Source: Clostridiales bacterium (GTDB taxonomy: Bacteria > Bacillota > Clostridia > Lachnospirales > Lachnospiraceae). From it: a stretch of 34,630 bases of DNA. Location of the stretch: the NCBI GenBank assembly GCA_012519195.1, contig JAAYQP010000234.1:1-34630 (forward strand). Direction: 5' to 3'. A model generated the notes under the pieces. The model was given only the letters and a program-made list of their open reading frames with translations. It was not told the DNA's origin and did no database searches. Each line of letters opens with the position of its first letter. Positions within the stretch are counted from its first letter, which is position 1. Of this stretch, positions 9,541 to 17,635 are shown in pieces. Made by a program: the position numbers and the translations under genes.

Positions 9541-10584
9541 TTATTCTAAGATAAAATCCTTAAAATGATTGCTGAATTTTCTTTCTCCATTAGGGAAGAT
9601 CCACATTGCTTCCACATTATCAAAACTTTCAATAAAAGCTTTCCCCTTTTCAAAAGGCATATTATAGATCGCGGTAGATAATGCATCTGCCATTCCTGAG
9701 TCTTCGCAGAGTATAGAAACGGCTGTAAAGTAGTCAGAAGGCATTAGGGTGTTTGGATCAATAATATGGTGGTAGGTCTTACCATCCACTGTATAGTACC
9801 TTTCATAATTACCACTGGCTACTAAGGACAGATCTGTTAAGGCCATGGTGTAAAGGCTAGTCTGCTCCGAGGATTTATCGGGATTTTGTATGCCTACACT
9901 CCAGGGGGCTTTCTCCTGTCCTTTGGTTCCTACAGCTCGGGTGTTGCCGCCTACACTTAGTAGAAAATTGGTATATCCCTTTTGAAATGCAATCTTGGTA
10001 ACTTGTTCGGCCGCATAACCCTTAGCAATGGCCCCAACATCGAGGCTCATATTTTCATTCGTTAAAAATACGGTAGAATTCTCTTCATCGATAATTACTT
10101 GATTGATATCGGTAAAGCTGTTGGCTCTGATCAATTCCTCCATAGATGGAAGTTGTGCGTTTAGTGGATCATCAATACCGGCAGTACGATAAATATGCCA
10201 TATTTCAAGAACGGGTCCGAGCGCAATATTAACAGTACCGTCCGTTATACGATACATTTCTTTTGAAAATAAAAGCATGTCAATAATCCGACGGTCGACA
10301 CTTACAGGAGCTATTCCGGCATTGTCGTTAATGGTTTTGATATTATTTATACCTTCATAATCCTTATATTTATCATATAATTGATGATAGGTCTTAAGAT
10401 TATCATAGATTAATTGCACAAATTCCTCAAATTCCTCTTTGCTGTTCGAATAAGCAATAACTTCAGTTACTGTATTAAAAAGGGTAAGAAAACTGGCATG
10501 ATTCTATTCTTGACGCACGAGACCACAGGAAGTGGTATTAAGGATTAATATGAGTGTACATAGGGCAATTAATAACTTTTTCAT
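9541..10584 (-). pseudogene. apbE: ApbE-like FAD:protein FMN transferase lipoprotein, interrupted by in-frame TAG at codon 27
   Basis: MKKLLIALCTLILILNTTSCGLVRQE*NHASFLTLFNTVTEVIAYSNSKEEFEEFVQLIYDN...; LDVGAIAKGYAAEQV, SVGGNTRAVG, HHIIDPNT. TAG is + strand 10504-10506 (cta); AGGAG RBS before ATG 10582-10584. Confidence 0.85.
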
Positions 10585-10632
10585 CTTATCAACTCCTGTT
10601 GTAGATCGCTTTCGACTGTCATTATCTGTAAG

Positions 10633-10661
10633 AAAAAAGCTGCTGCAATATTTGCAGCAGC
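10633..10661 (-). terminator. Intrinsic terminator between the FMN-binding-like gene and apbE
   Basis: GCTGCTGCAA ATA TTGCAGCAGC followed by T6 on the minus strand. Confidence 0.9.
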
Positions 10662-10676
10662 CCCTTATAAGTTAAT

Positions 10677-11207
10677 TTATCTTGCTAATGCGTTAGCTTT
10701 TTCAACTACAGCGATCCAATCAGTCATAGTAACTGTTACAGAGCTCTTTAAGTCTTCTGCTGTTGTTTTACCATCTTCTACAGCAATACCAGATACATCT
10801 GCAACTGTCTTACCGGTTATATAATCAGCAAATGCGTTAGCCTGCTCGAACCATTCCTTGCCAATTGGAGAAGCAGCCTTCATACCATAAGCATCACCAA
10901 GTTCTTTTTTGGATACGAACTGAGCAGAGAGATCTGTTGTAATTTCTCCAGCTGTATTAAAGTTCATTTTTGTTTGTACAACATCAATTACACAGTTACG
11001 GATAACACCCTTAGAGTCAACAAGTACAGCAACTGCTGTTGAATCAACCTGTGCTAATCCATCTTTTTCCCCCGCGTCCTTTGAGCTGTGATCAGCAGAG
11101 GTAATAACCGCAAAACCGGTTTTAGCTTCTTCGGATTTGGATCCACAAGCTGTAAATAAGCTCATTACCATTCCGAGGCATAATGCAAGTGAAATAATCT
11201 TCTTCAT
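10677..11207 (-). CDS. FMN-binding-domain-like lipoprotein, candidate ApbE substrate
   Basis: Lipobox MKKIISLALCLGMVMSLFTAC; C-term EDLKSSVTVTMTDWIAVVEKA resembles a D-x-x-[S]-x-[A/V]-T flavinylation-type motif; AGGAGG RBS supports start at 11207. Confidence 0.6.
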   Translation of the reverse strand: MKKIISLALCLGMVMSLFTACGSKSEEAKTGFAVITSADHSSKDAGEKDGLAQVDSTAVAVLVDSKGVIRNCVIDVVQTKMNFNTAGEITTDLSAQFVSKKELGDAYGMKAASPIGKEWFEQANAFADYITGKTVADVSGIAVEDGKTTAEDLKSSVTVTMTDWIAVVEKANALAR

Positions 11208-11260
11208 AAATATCCTCCTTGATTTTTTCGTTAAATATTCTACAAATATTCTACAAGCGA

Positions 11261-11289
11261 ATAATATCACCGTCCAAAGATTTTGTCAA
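11261..11289 (-). promoter_or_regulatory. Sigma-A-like promoter TTGACA-N17-TATTAT for the FMN-binding-like gene
   Basis: Minus strand -35 at 11284-11289, -10 at 11261-11266. Confidence 0.75.
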
Positions 11290-11446
11290 TGTATATTCTT
11301 ATAATTTTCGAAAATTTATTACTAAAGGATACTATTTTTTAAAAATGTAAAAAATATATATGAATAATGCCATAAAAATTTAGTTATATTAACTAAAGAT
11401 TTATGGAAAAATTTGTATCAATTATTATTTGTTTATTTATTAGTTA

Positions 11447-11959
11447 CTATTTTGGGGAATACATACCTTTACTAATCATGTAAGCAGAAATCGCTTGCCC
11501 ATGTTTTTGCTCTTCTTTTTGGATATGATTTAAAACATCTCGTACCTGTGCATCCTTGAATTCAAAGATGGCAGTATCATAGGCTCCAGAGACGTATTTT
11601 TCTGTAGACAGCATATCCATACACATATCCTTATCTGAAATATTAAATCCTAAGGAACTGGTGGTTTCTTGTTTGAAGCTAGACTGCTGGGTTGCTTGCT
11701 GAGATTGATTTGCGTTTTGTTGGGGGCCTTGCTGTTGTTGGCCGCCGCCCATAGCTGGAACCTTACCGTTTAACAATTGGTTTATTGTCTGTAGATGCTC
11801 TCTTTCAATCTGTGCATTACTACGAAAAACAGCCTTTAGCTGAGGGTCGCAGGCAAGAGACTGATAATTATCGTATTTTAGGATACATTGCTCTTCGTGG
11901 CTTTTCATATCCTCTAAAAGGAATTTTTCCTTTGTAGTTAAGTTTACATTGGTAATCAT
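11447..11959 (-). CDS. CotF-like spore coat / ferritin-like protein
   Basis: LLEDMKSHEEQCILKYDNY...; MCMDMLSTEKYVSGAYDTAIFEF...VRDVLNHIQKEEQKHGQAISAYMISKGMY; GGAGGT RBS supports start 11959. Confidence 0.75.
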   Translation of the reverse strand: MITNVNLTTKEKFLLEDMKSHEEQCILKYDNYQSLACDPQLKAVFRSNAQIEREHLQTINQLLNGKVPAMGGGQQQQGPQQNANQSQQATQQSSFKQETTSSLGFNISDKDMCMDMLSTEKYVSGAYDTAIFEFKDAQVRDVLNHIQKEEQKHGQAISAYMISKGMYSPK

Positions 11960-12037
11960 AACAAACACCTCCGTAATTAGTATTTTCGGAAATGTTTTAA
12001 TTATCCACTAAGTTAAGAATTATTTTCATATAAAGTA

Positions 12038-13657
12038 TCATAATTCTTTACCAATCTCTTTAAGCATATTGATATATAAAATTAATTCCTCCCTAGAGGC
12101 GACATTAAGCTTAGAAAAGATGTGTTTATTATGTGTTTTTATGGTATTAATACTAAGGAATAGCTGATCCGCAATTTCTTTTGCACTGTAGCCCTGGATA
12201 TAAAGATTGAAAACATTACGTTCTGCCGGTGATAGGGTTTTGGTTCGATCGGCAAATTCCTCCAAAAGAGATATCTGATAAGTATCCTGTTCCATTTTTT
12301 TATTAAGTTCCTTCTTATAATCCGCCAAATAATCGATCAACTCATCAATTTCTTGAATATTTGTTTTTGGTGCTTCTTCTGGTTCCCCAGATTTAATAAT
12401 CTCAATCCCTTCAGAGATTGGCTTTATATACTTATTACTAAAGGTAATCGATACAACGATGCCTAGTGATATAAGAAAAGCAAACAAGGTGATGTAAATT
12501 ATATTGAGCCTTGTAATTGAGGCAGAGATGTCCTTTTTAGGAACCATAACCGCGATCGTCCATCTTGTGTCTTGAAAGGGTGATTCAGAGGGATAGAGCT
12601 TAATGGGAACATGATACCCCAGATATTCATCGTTATTTTGATTGCTATAGATTGTAAAGGAATCCTGATTCTCGGTAATTTGAAGTCTTGCATTCACGGA
12701 GGATGTTTTTTTAAGAGTATAATCACCAGCTACAAGTGAATGGTTAACTTCGATATAATTCGAGTCGATAGCCATGGGGGTCATAAGGCAAAAAATCCGG
12801 CTATATATATTCGTACTATTGGGTATGTGAGAGAGTTTAAAAAGCATGGCACTGATCTCAAAACCACAGACTCCGAGGATCTTATTATTAGAATCTATGA
12901 TTGGGATTGAGCACAACATGACTTCTTCACTGGTTCCAGGTAACAATAAGGGACTAGTCCAATAATATAATTTTGATAGAGGAAGATCAGCCTTATGTTT
13001 TTGAGCTGCTTCCATAGGTAAAGTATAGTAATCTGCATCCTTTATATCAAATTCCAAGCACCATTGCGTATGCAAATCAATGGAATTTTTCCTACCAATT
13101 TTAGCATTTCCTCTCAGTAATGTTATGGTTGGGCTAGAAGAGTTAATGATATTAGGTTCCATATTCTTTATGTATAGGCCAGCCCGAGAATAATTTGAGC
13201 TTTCTAATTCTGGGTTTACCGTGGTGTCTAATATGAGAAAGGCTCCGCTACAGCTGGATAATTGCAAAGAATGAAAAGTTAATTCATATACCTGAGCTAG
13301 TAATCTCTCAATCTCTTCTGGATTGGTCCTCAAATTATCGAAAGTAAGATTGTTTTCATCAAGATATTCCTCCAGTCTCCTTGATAATTTCTCGGAAAAC
13401 TCAACTGCTTGTACGGATAAGATACCATAACGTTCTGAGATCTCCTCTGAAGAATGTTTCAGCTCGCTATGAATAATCTTTTTGCTTTCATTTCGGCCTG
13501 CGGAAAAGGTCCCGGTAATAAATAGAATCACAATAATACTAGTCAGCATAATAAAAACCTGTAGTATTAGAAATATAACAAGCCGAAAACGCATTGTAAA
13601 ACATGGCCGATTAATTCTATTTAATTTATTTAAGGTATGCTTAAACAGCTTTTCCAA
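12038..13657 (-). CDS. Membrane one-component regulator: two TM helices flanking a Cache-like sensor, C-terminal LuxR-type HTH
   Basis: TM FRLVIFLILQVFIMLTSIIVILFI and LNIIYITLFAFLISLGIVVSITF; LSPAERNVFNLYIQGYSAKEIADQLFLSINTIKTHNKHIFSKLNV is a GerE/LuxR HTH; TTG start inferred. Confidence 0.85.
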   Translation of the reverse strand: MEKLFKHTLNKLNRINRPCFTMRFRLVIFLILQVFIMLTSIIVILFITGTFSAGRNESKKIIHSELKHSSEEISERYGILSVQAVEFSEKLSRRLEEYLDENNLTFDNLRTNPEEIERLLAQVYELTFHSLQLSSCSGAFLILDTTVNPELESSNYSRAGLYIKNMEPNIINSSSPTITLLRGNAKIGRKNSIDLHTQWCLEFDIKDADYYTLPMEAAQKHKADLPLSKLYYWTSPLLLPGTSEEVMLCSIPIIDSNNKILGVCGFEISAMLFKLSHIPNSTNIYSRIFCLMTPMAIDSNYIEVNHSLVAGDYTLKKTSSVNARLQITENQDSFTIYSNQNNDEYLGYHVPIKLYPSESPFQDTRWTIAVMVPKKDISASITRLNIIYITLFAFLISLGIVVSITFSNKYIKPISEGIEIIKSGEPEEAPKTNIQEIDELIDYLADYKKELNKKMEQDTYQISLLEEFADRTKTLSPAERNVFNLYIQGYSAKEIADQLFLSINTIKTHNKHIFSKLNVASREELILYINMLKEIGKEL

Positions 13658-13679
13658 TGGATGAAACCTACCTCTCTAA

Positions 13680-14990
13680 TTATTTTGCTTGAAAGTAGCT
13701 TTCCCTTGCATCTAACGCTGATTTGTTGAAATTCTTTTTAAAATCTGCCTCCATCTCATCAATTCCCGGAATCAATGGGGTGATATGAAACTCATACTGT
13801 TTCTGCATATCTCTAGTAACTGGAAGAAGATTTTTTATGTTGGGATCCTGAATTTGTTTCAGTTCCTCTAACATAATGATTTCAAAAGCTTCTTCCGTAA
13901 CAGGTAGGTAACCACTGGAGGTAACAAATTTAAGATTATTTTCCGGAGAAGTAAACCATTTTAAAAAGATACCTGCCAGTGCTTCTCTGTTTTTTTCAGA
14001 TTTTGTAATACACATACCGGCACCACGCTGAAGAGCTATTTTCTTGCCCCCCTCAAAGACTGGATAAGGGAGGATGGTAAAATGAGCAGGTTCAATTGTA
14101 TTATCTTCATAGGTTACAGAGGGGGATAGAAATACTACTCCAGCCGTGGAACCGGTGGAGCAAACGATATCTCCTGTTTTTGCTAAATCAGATGCAAACC
14201 CATCAAAGATTGCATAATGTCCTTTGGTGGCCGGTAAGAAATAGCTTTCCATTACCTTTTGAACCGTTGGATGATCCAAGTCAATCCCATGATTGGATAT
14301 AAAATCAAATCCCAACTGCTTGCAGCCAATCATAGTGTAATTAAACAAAGAATCGGAATAGTAGAAAGCTTTGCCATCGTTTGGAATATCCGGAGTCTGA
14401 TGATCCGTCCATTCATAATATAGTTTAGAGGCTTTGCGAATACCTTCGAAGGTGTATAGATCTTCTAGTGTGATGTTATTATCCTTTGCAAATCGGTTAA
14501 AGATTGTCATGTTTATAAAAAAAACTTCGGTTGATTTGGCCGTTGGAAACACGTAAAGGCCACCATCTTTTAGCCGACCTTCTTCTAGGAAGCGAGGGAT
14601 ATAGGACTCCAGTTCCTTTTGATCAAATAGGGTATCCAAATTTACCAAGAGATCCTTTTCGGCCAATAATTGGGCTGTCTTGGGATAGGCAGTCGTAATG
14701 TCTGGTAGTGCTGGAGCGCCGGGATCACCATTAGCAGCCATGGTAAGTTTTTCATGCAAGGTCTCTGAACCTGAGATTGAGGTAACATTGATAAAAATAC
14801 CTTCCTTGCTTCCGACGGTCGTGTTAAATTCATCAATCATCTCATCCATCAGGTTCTTCATTTGCCCGCCATAGTTATGCCAAAGATTTATGGTAACAGG
14901 GCTTTCTTTCTTGAGGAATAAGCTTACAATAATAAGAATAAGAATTGGTATCGTAAGTGATAGGATCATAAGGAAGGTTTTTCTTTTCAT
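13680..14990 (-). CDS. Extracellular solute-binding protein family 1, membrane anchored, no lipobox Cys
   Basis: MKRKTFLMILSLTIPILILIIVSLFLKKESPVTINLWHNYGG..., ADFKKNF; sugar-ABC-type SBP fold pattern. Confidence 0.8.
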   Translation of the reverse strand: MKRKTFLMILSLTIPILILIIVSLFLKKESPVTINLWHNYGGQMKNLMDEMIDEFNTTVGSKEGIFINVTSISGSETLHEKLTMAANGDPGAPALPDITTAYPKTAQLLAEKDLLVNLDTLFDQKELESYIPRFLEEGRLKDGGLYVFPTAKSTEVFFINMTIFNRFAKDNNITLEDLYTFEGIRKASKLYYEWTDHQTPDIPNDGKAFYYSDSLFNYTMIGCKQLGFDFISNHGIDLDHPTVQKVMESYFLPATKGHYAIFDGFASDLAKTGDIVCSTGSTAGVVFLSPSVTYEDNTIEPAHFTILPYPVFEGGKKIALQRGAGMCITKSEKNREALAGIFLKWFTSPENNLKFVTSSGYLPVTEEAFEIIMLEELKQIQDPNIKNLLPVTRDMQKQYEFHITPLIPGIDEMEADFKKNFNKSALDARESYFQAK

Positions 14991-15026
14991 ACGGTACCCC
15001 CATAAAAGAAATGTATTATCCTGATT

Positions 15027-15055
15027 AGTATATCACAAATGTAATAATATTCCAA
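15027..15055 (-). promoter_or_regulatory. Candidate promoter TTGGAA-N17-TATACT for the SBP/LuxR operon
   Basis: Minus strand -35 at 15050-15055, -10 at 15027-15032. Confidence 0.5.
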
Positions 15056-15087
15056 TATGATTATATTCATAATTAAATATTAAAATC

Positions 15088-15144
15088 ACCCTGAGGATGA
15101 TTGGGAATTTATTGGAAATCACCCTCAGGGTAATATCTTTTTTT
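15088..15144 (+). terminator. Terminator-like hairpin in a divergent intergenic region
   Basis: ACCCTGAGGATGATT / AATCACCCTCAGGGT (one mismatch) followed by AATATCTTTTTTT. Confidence 0.7.
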
Positions 15145-15239
15145 CGATAATAAGCTATAATAATTAATAAAGTCACCTGCAGATGCTTTGAATTTTGCTT
15201 GTACTTTAATCTTATGTATATAGGAAAGGGGAGTCTATT

Positions 15240-15602
15240 ATGTCAGATCTAAATAACAATAGCTCAATGGCAAATGCTTCAGCTACCGAAGAAACCTTTG
15301 ATCCTGCTGATATTGAAAAAAATAAAACGATAGCAGGGCTAGCCTATCTTATCTTCTTCTTACCATTGATTGCTTGCCCGGATTCCAAATTCGGAAGATA
15401 TCATGCCAACCAGGCACTGATCTTATTTATTGCTGGAATATCCGGATCCATAATACTTGGAATTATTCCATTTGTGGGGTGGGTATTGCTTCCATTCTTT
15501 TCAATCGCTGTGATGGTTTTTTGTATTCTTGGTCTCGTTCATGGGCTCAGCGGAAAAGCCAAGGAACTTCCGCTTATTGGTAAGTTGCGACTACTTAAAT
15601 AA
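15240..15602 (+). CDS. DUF4870-like small membrane protein
   Basis: NKTIAGLAYLIFFLPLIACPDSKFGRYHANQALILFIA..., three TM segments. Confidence 0.8.
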   Translation: MSDLNNNSSMANASATEETFDPADIEKNKTIAGLAYLIFFLPLIACPDSKFGRYHANQALILFIAGISGSIILGIIPFVGWVLLPFFSIAVMVFCILGLVHGLSGKAKELPLIGKLRLLK

Positions 15603-15674
15603 CTCCATGCTATTATAATAGAAACTTGAATTATAAAAACAAAACGAATTCATAAAAAACCGAAACGAATCAAT

Positions 15675-15737
15675 AAAAAGCAGGCTTGATCGTAAACAAA
15701 GGTGTTGTACCTAGATTTGCCATCAAGCCTGCTTTTT
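15675..15737. terminator. Bidirectional hairpin terminator between convergent genes
   Basis: AAAAAGCAGGCTTGAT / ATCAAGCCTGCTTTTT, 31-nt loop. Confidence 0.85.
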
Positions 15738-15805
15738 CTATTATCCTATTCTTCAGCTACCAAATGACTGTTTATATTTCGACAGTAGCCTTAATTAATT
15801 ATGAA

Positions 15806-17212
15806 TTATTCCGTAGCTTCATTCGCTTGTTGAATTGCATTAATCATCTGAGATTTCGTCAACATGCCTGTTGCATATCCATAAAAATTGCCTTCTTTGT
15901 CTATTAGAAAAGTAGTAGGGAAGGCGGATATATAGTAGCTTTGGAAAAGCTCGCCGGTCTCATCAAATACCGTAGGGAAGGTATAACCATTCTCTTCAAG
16001 AAAGGCTATAATCTCTTCTTTCGATTCATCCGCGTTATTGGGATAATCTGGACTGGAAGGATTGGCAACACCAAGGATGATAATATCATCCTGATTTTGA
16101 TTATATTCATTATATAGTTCTTCAATATCCGGCATTTCCATCTTACAGGGTGGGCACCAGGTTGCCCAGAAATTAAGGAATACGACCTTTCCCTTATATT
16201 CTGATAGGGTATGTTCCTTGCCATATTGATCCGTTAGTGTAAAATCTATTGCAGGGGATACCTTCTCCTTGGCTTCTTCCTTAGAAGGATTATCATTATT
16301 TTCCGTGGATGTATTATTATCATTTTCTTCTTTTATAATCTCATTATCTGAAGTCTCATATTGATCTTCGGAAGATTCACTGTTCCCTTGTTCCGAAGGA
16401 TTTTGTGAGCTATCATCATTCTTTTTATTAATTTCTTCCTCCTGTTTATTAGTTTCTTCGTCTTGTGAGATGGATGGAGGACTGAATTTACTTAGATATT
16501 TTGTTACACCATTCATCCATCCAGTAAAGGTCATGATACCGATAATAATAAGTAATATACCACCAGCCTTAACCGTATATCTTAAAAATTTTCTATGACT
16601 TTTCAGGAAGTTTAGTACCTGTGTTGTAAATAGACCTAGGAATAGGAAGGGGATTACAAAGCCTAGGGTATAAATTAGCACCAGTAAGTTACCGGTTAGA
16701 GAGCTTCCTGTTCCAGATGCTAAGATTAGAACAGACGATAAGGCAGGACCAACACAAGGTGTCCAGGCAAAGCTAAAAGTAAAACCCATAATAAAAGCTA
16801 TTAGGGGATTCATTTTATTATCCTTAAGCCTAAAGTTTATCTTTCTTTCCCTTTGCAGGAACTTGAATTCAAAAATTCCAACCTGATAAAGGCCTAAAAC
16901 AATTATAAGAATTCCGCCTAATCGAGTAAAAATAAGTTGATTACTTTTAAAGAAGCTACCCAATGCAGTAAAAGACATTCCCAATATAAAGAAAGCAAAT
17001 GAAATGCCCAGTACAAAGAATAGGGTATGGAAAAATACTTTCTTTCTTTGGTATGTAATGATACCATCTTCTCCTACCTGCTTGGCATTCCCAGCGAGAT
17101 AACTAATATAGATTGGTATCAAAGGTATTACACAGGGTGAGAAAAAGGAAAGTAGGCCCTCTAGAAATACGAGAAGAAAGCTGATGTTGCCAGCAGATAT
17201 AAGTCCTTGCAT
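15806..17212 (-). CDS. CcdA-like membrane domain fused to an extracytoplasmic TlpA/ResA-type thioredoxin domain
   Basis: FFSPCVIPLIP and FAWTPCVGPALS (CcdA); NFWATWCPPCKMEMP (thioredoxin); AGGAGG RBS supports ATG 17212. Confidence 0.9.
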   Translation of the reverse strand: MQGLISAGNISFLLVFLEGLLSFFSPCVIPLIPIYISYLAGNAKQVGEDGIITYQRKKVFFHTLFFVLGISFAFFILGMSFTALGSFFKSNQLIFTRLGGILIIVLGLYQVGIFEFKFLQRERKINFRLKDNKMNPLIAFIMGFTFSFAWTPCVGPALSSVLILASGTGSSLTGNLLVLIYTLGFVIPFLFLGLFTTQVLNFLKSHRKFLRYTVKAGGILLIIIGIMTFTGWMNGVTKYLSKFSPPSISQDEETNKQEEEINKKNDDSSQNPSEQGNSESSEDQYETSDNEIIKEENDNNTSTENNDNPSKEEAKEKVSPAIDFTLTDQYGKEHTLSEYKGKVVFLNFWATWCPPCKMEMPDIEELYNEYNQNQDDIIILGVANPSSPDYPNNADESKEEIIAFLEENGYTFPTVFDETGELFQSYYISAFPTTFLIDKEGNFYGYATGMLTKSQMINAIQQANEATE

Positions 17213-17302
17213 AGATAACCTCCTTGGATCAAAAATTAAGTTGTCATATCCATAGTTAATCAAATCGTCAGTAAAATAAAGTAAAAACATTGTAACACAG
17301 CA

Positions 17303-17496
17303 AAACCATTATAACAAGCAACTTTATTGATCCTTGCAAAACTTGTGGGATAGCTAAACCTTCTATACAACAGATTCAAAGACTTCGCTCCGTGGCGAGT
17401 GCAGACGCAAACTTTGCTCAGAAATTGCGTGTGTTGTTCATGAAGTTGTAAAATAATAAAGTTTTGCAAGTATATAAGTAGATTTATTATAGCAAA
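17303..17496. repeat. Foldback element copy A with conserved core 17387-17425; inner arms CTTGCAAAACTT 17333-17344 / AAGTTTTGCAAG 17459-17470
   Basis: Perfect 12-bp inner arms, degenerate outer arms; core GCTCCGTGGCG-N8-CGCAAACTTTGCTCAGAAAT. Confidence 0.65.
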
Positions 17497-17543
17497 GGGA
17501 CATAGACAGGAATGTAACTTAATCACAAAAAAAAGAATATTTA

Positions 17544-17572
17544 TTGACAGGTGGATTAGGGGATGGTAATAT
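17544..17572 (+). promoter_or_regulatory. Sigma-A promoter TTGACA-N17-TAATAT for marR-degV
   Basis: TTGACA 17544-17549, TAATAT 17567-17572. Confidence 0.8.
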
Positions 17573-17583
17573 ATTTAAAAATA

Positions 17584-17607
17584 TTTAATTAAAATATTTT
17601 AATTAAA
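17584..17607. promoter_or_regulatory. 24-bp perfect palindrome TTTAATTAAAATATTTTAATTAAA, candidate MarR operator
   Basis: Overlaps/just follows the expected transcription start of the marR promoter. Confidence 0.6.
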
Positions 17608-17635
17608 ATAATTTAAGGAATAGGAGGACCATACT

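Noticed and set aside
9541-10419. ApbE gene starting at the internal GTG (10419) as a complete gene
   Set aside because: Upstream in-frame sequence encodes a proper lipoprotein signal and ApbE N-terminus; the in-frame TAG explains the truncated call
15686-15907. 73-aa + strand ORF
   Set aside because: Begins in the terminator loop and runs antisense to the 3' end of the CcdA-TlpA gene
17260-17526. Supplied minus-strand ORF (88 aa)
   Set aside because: Translation of foldback element A; shares TRHGA(K/R) with the ORF at 30442-30708 only because both read through the repeat core
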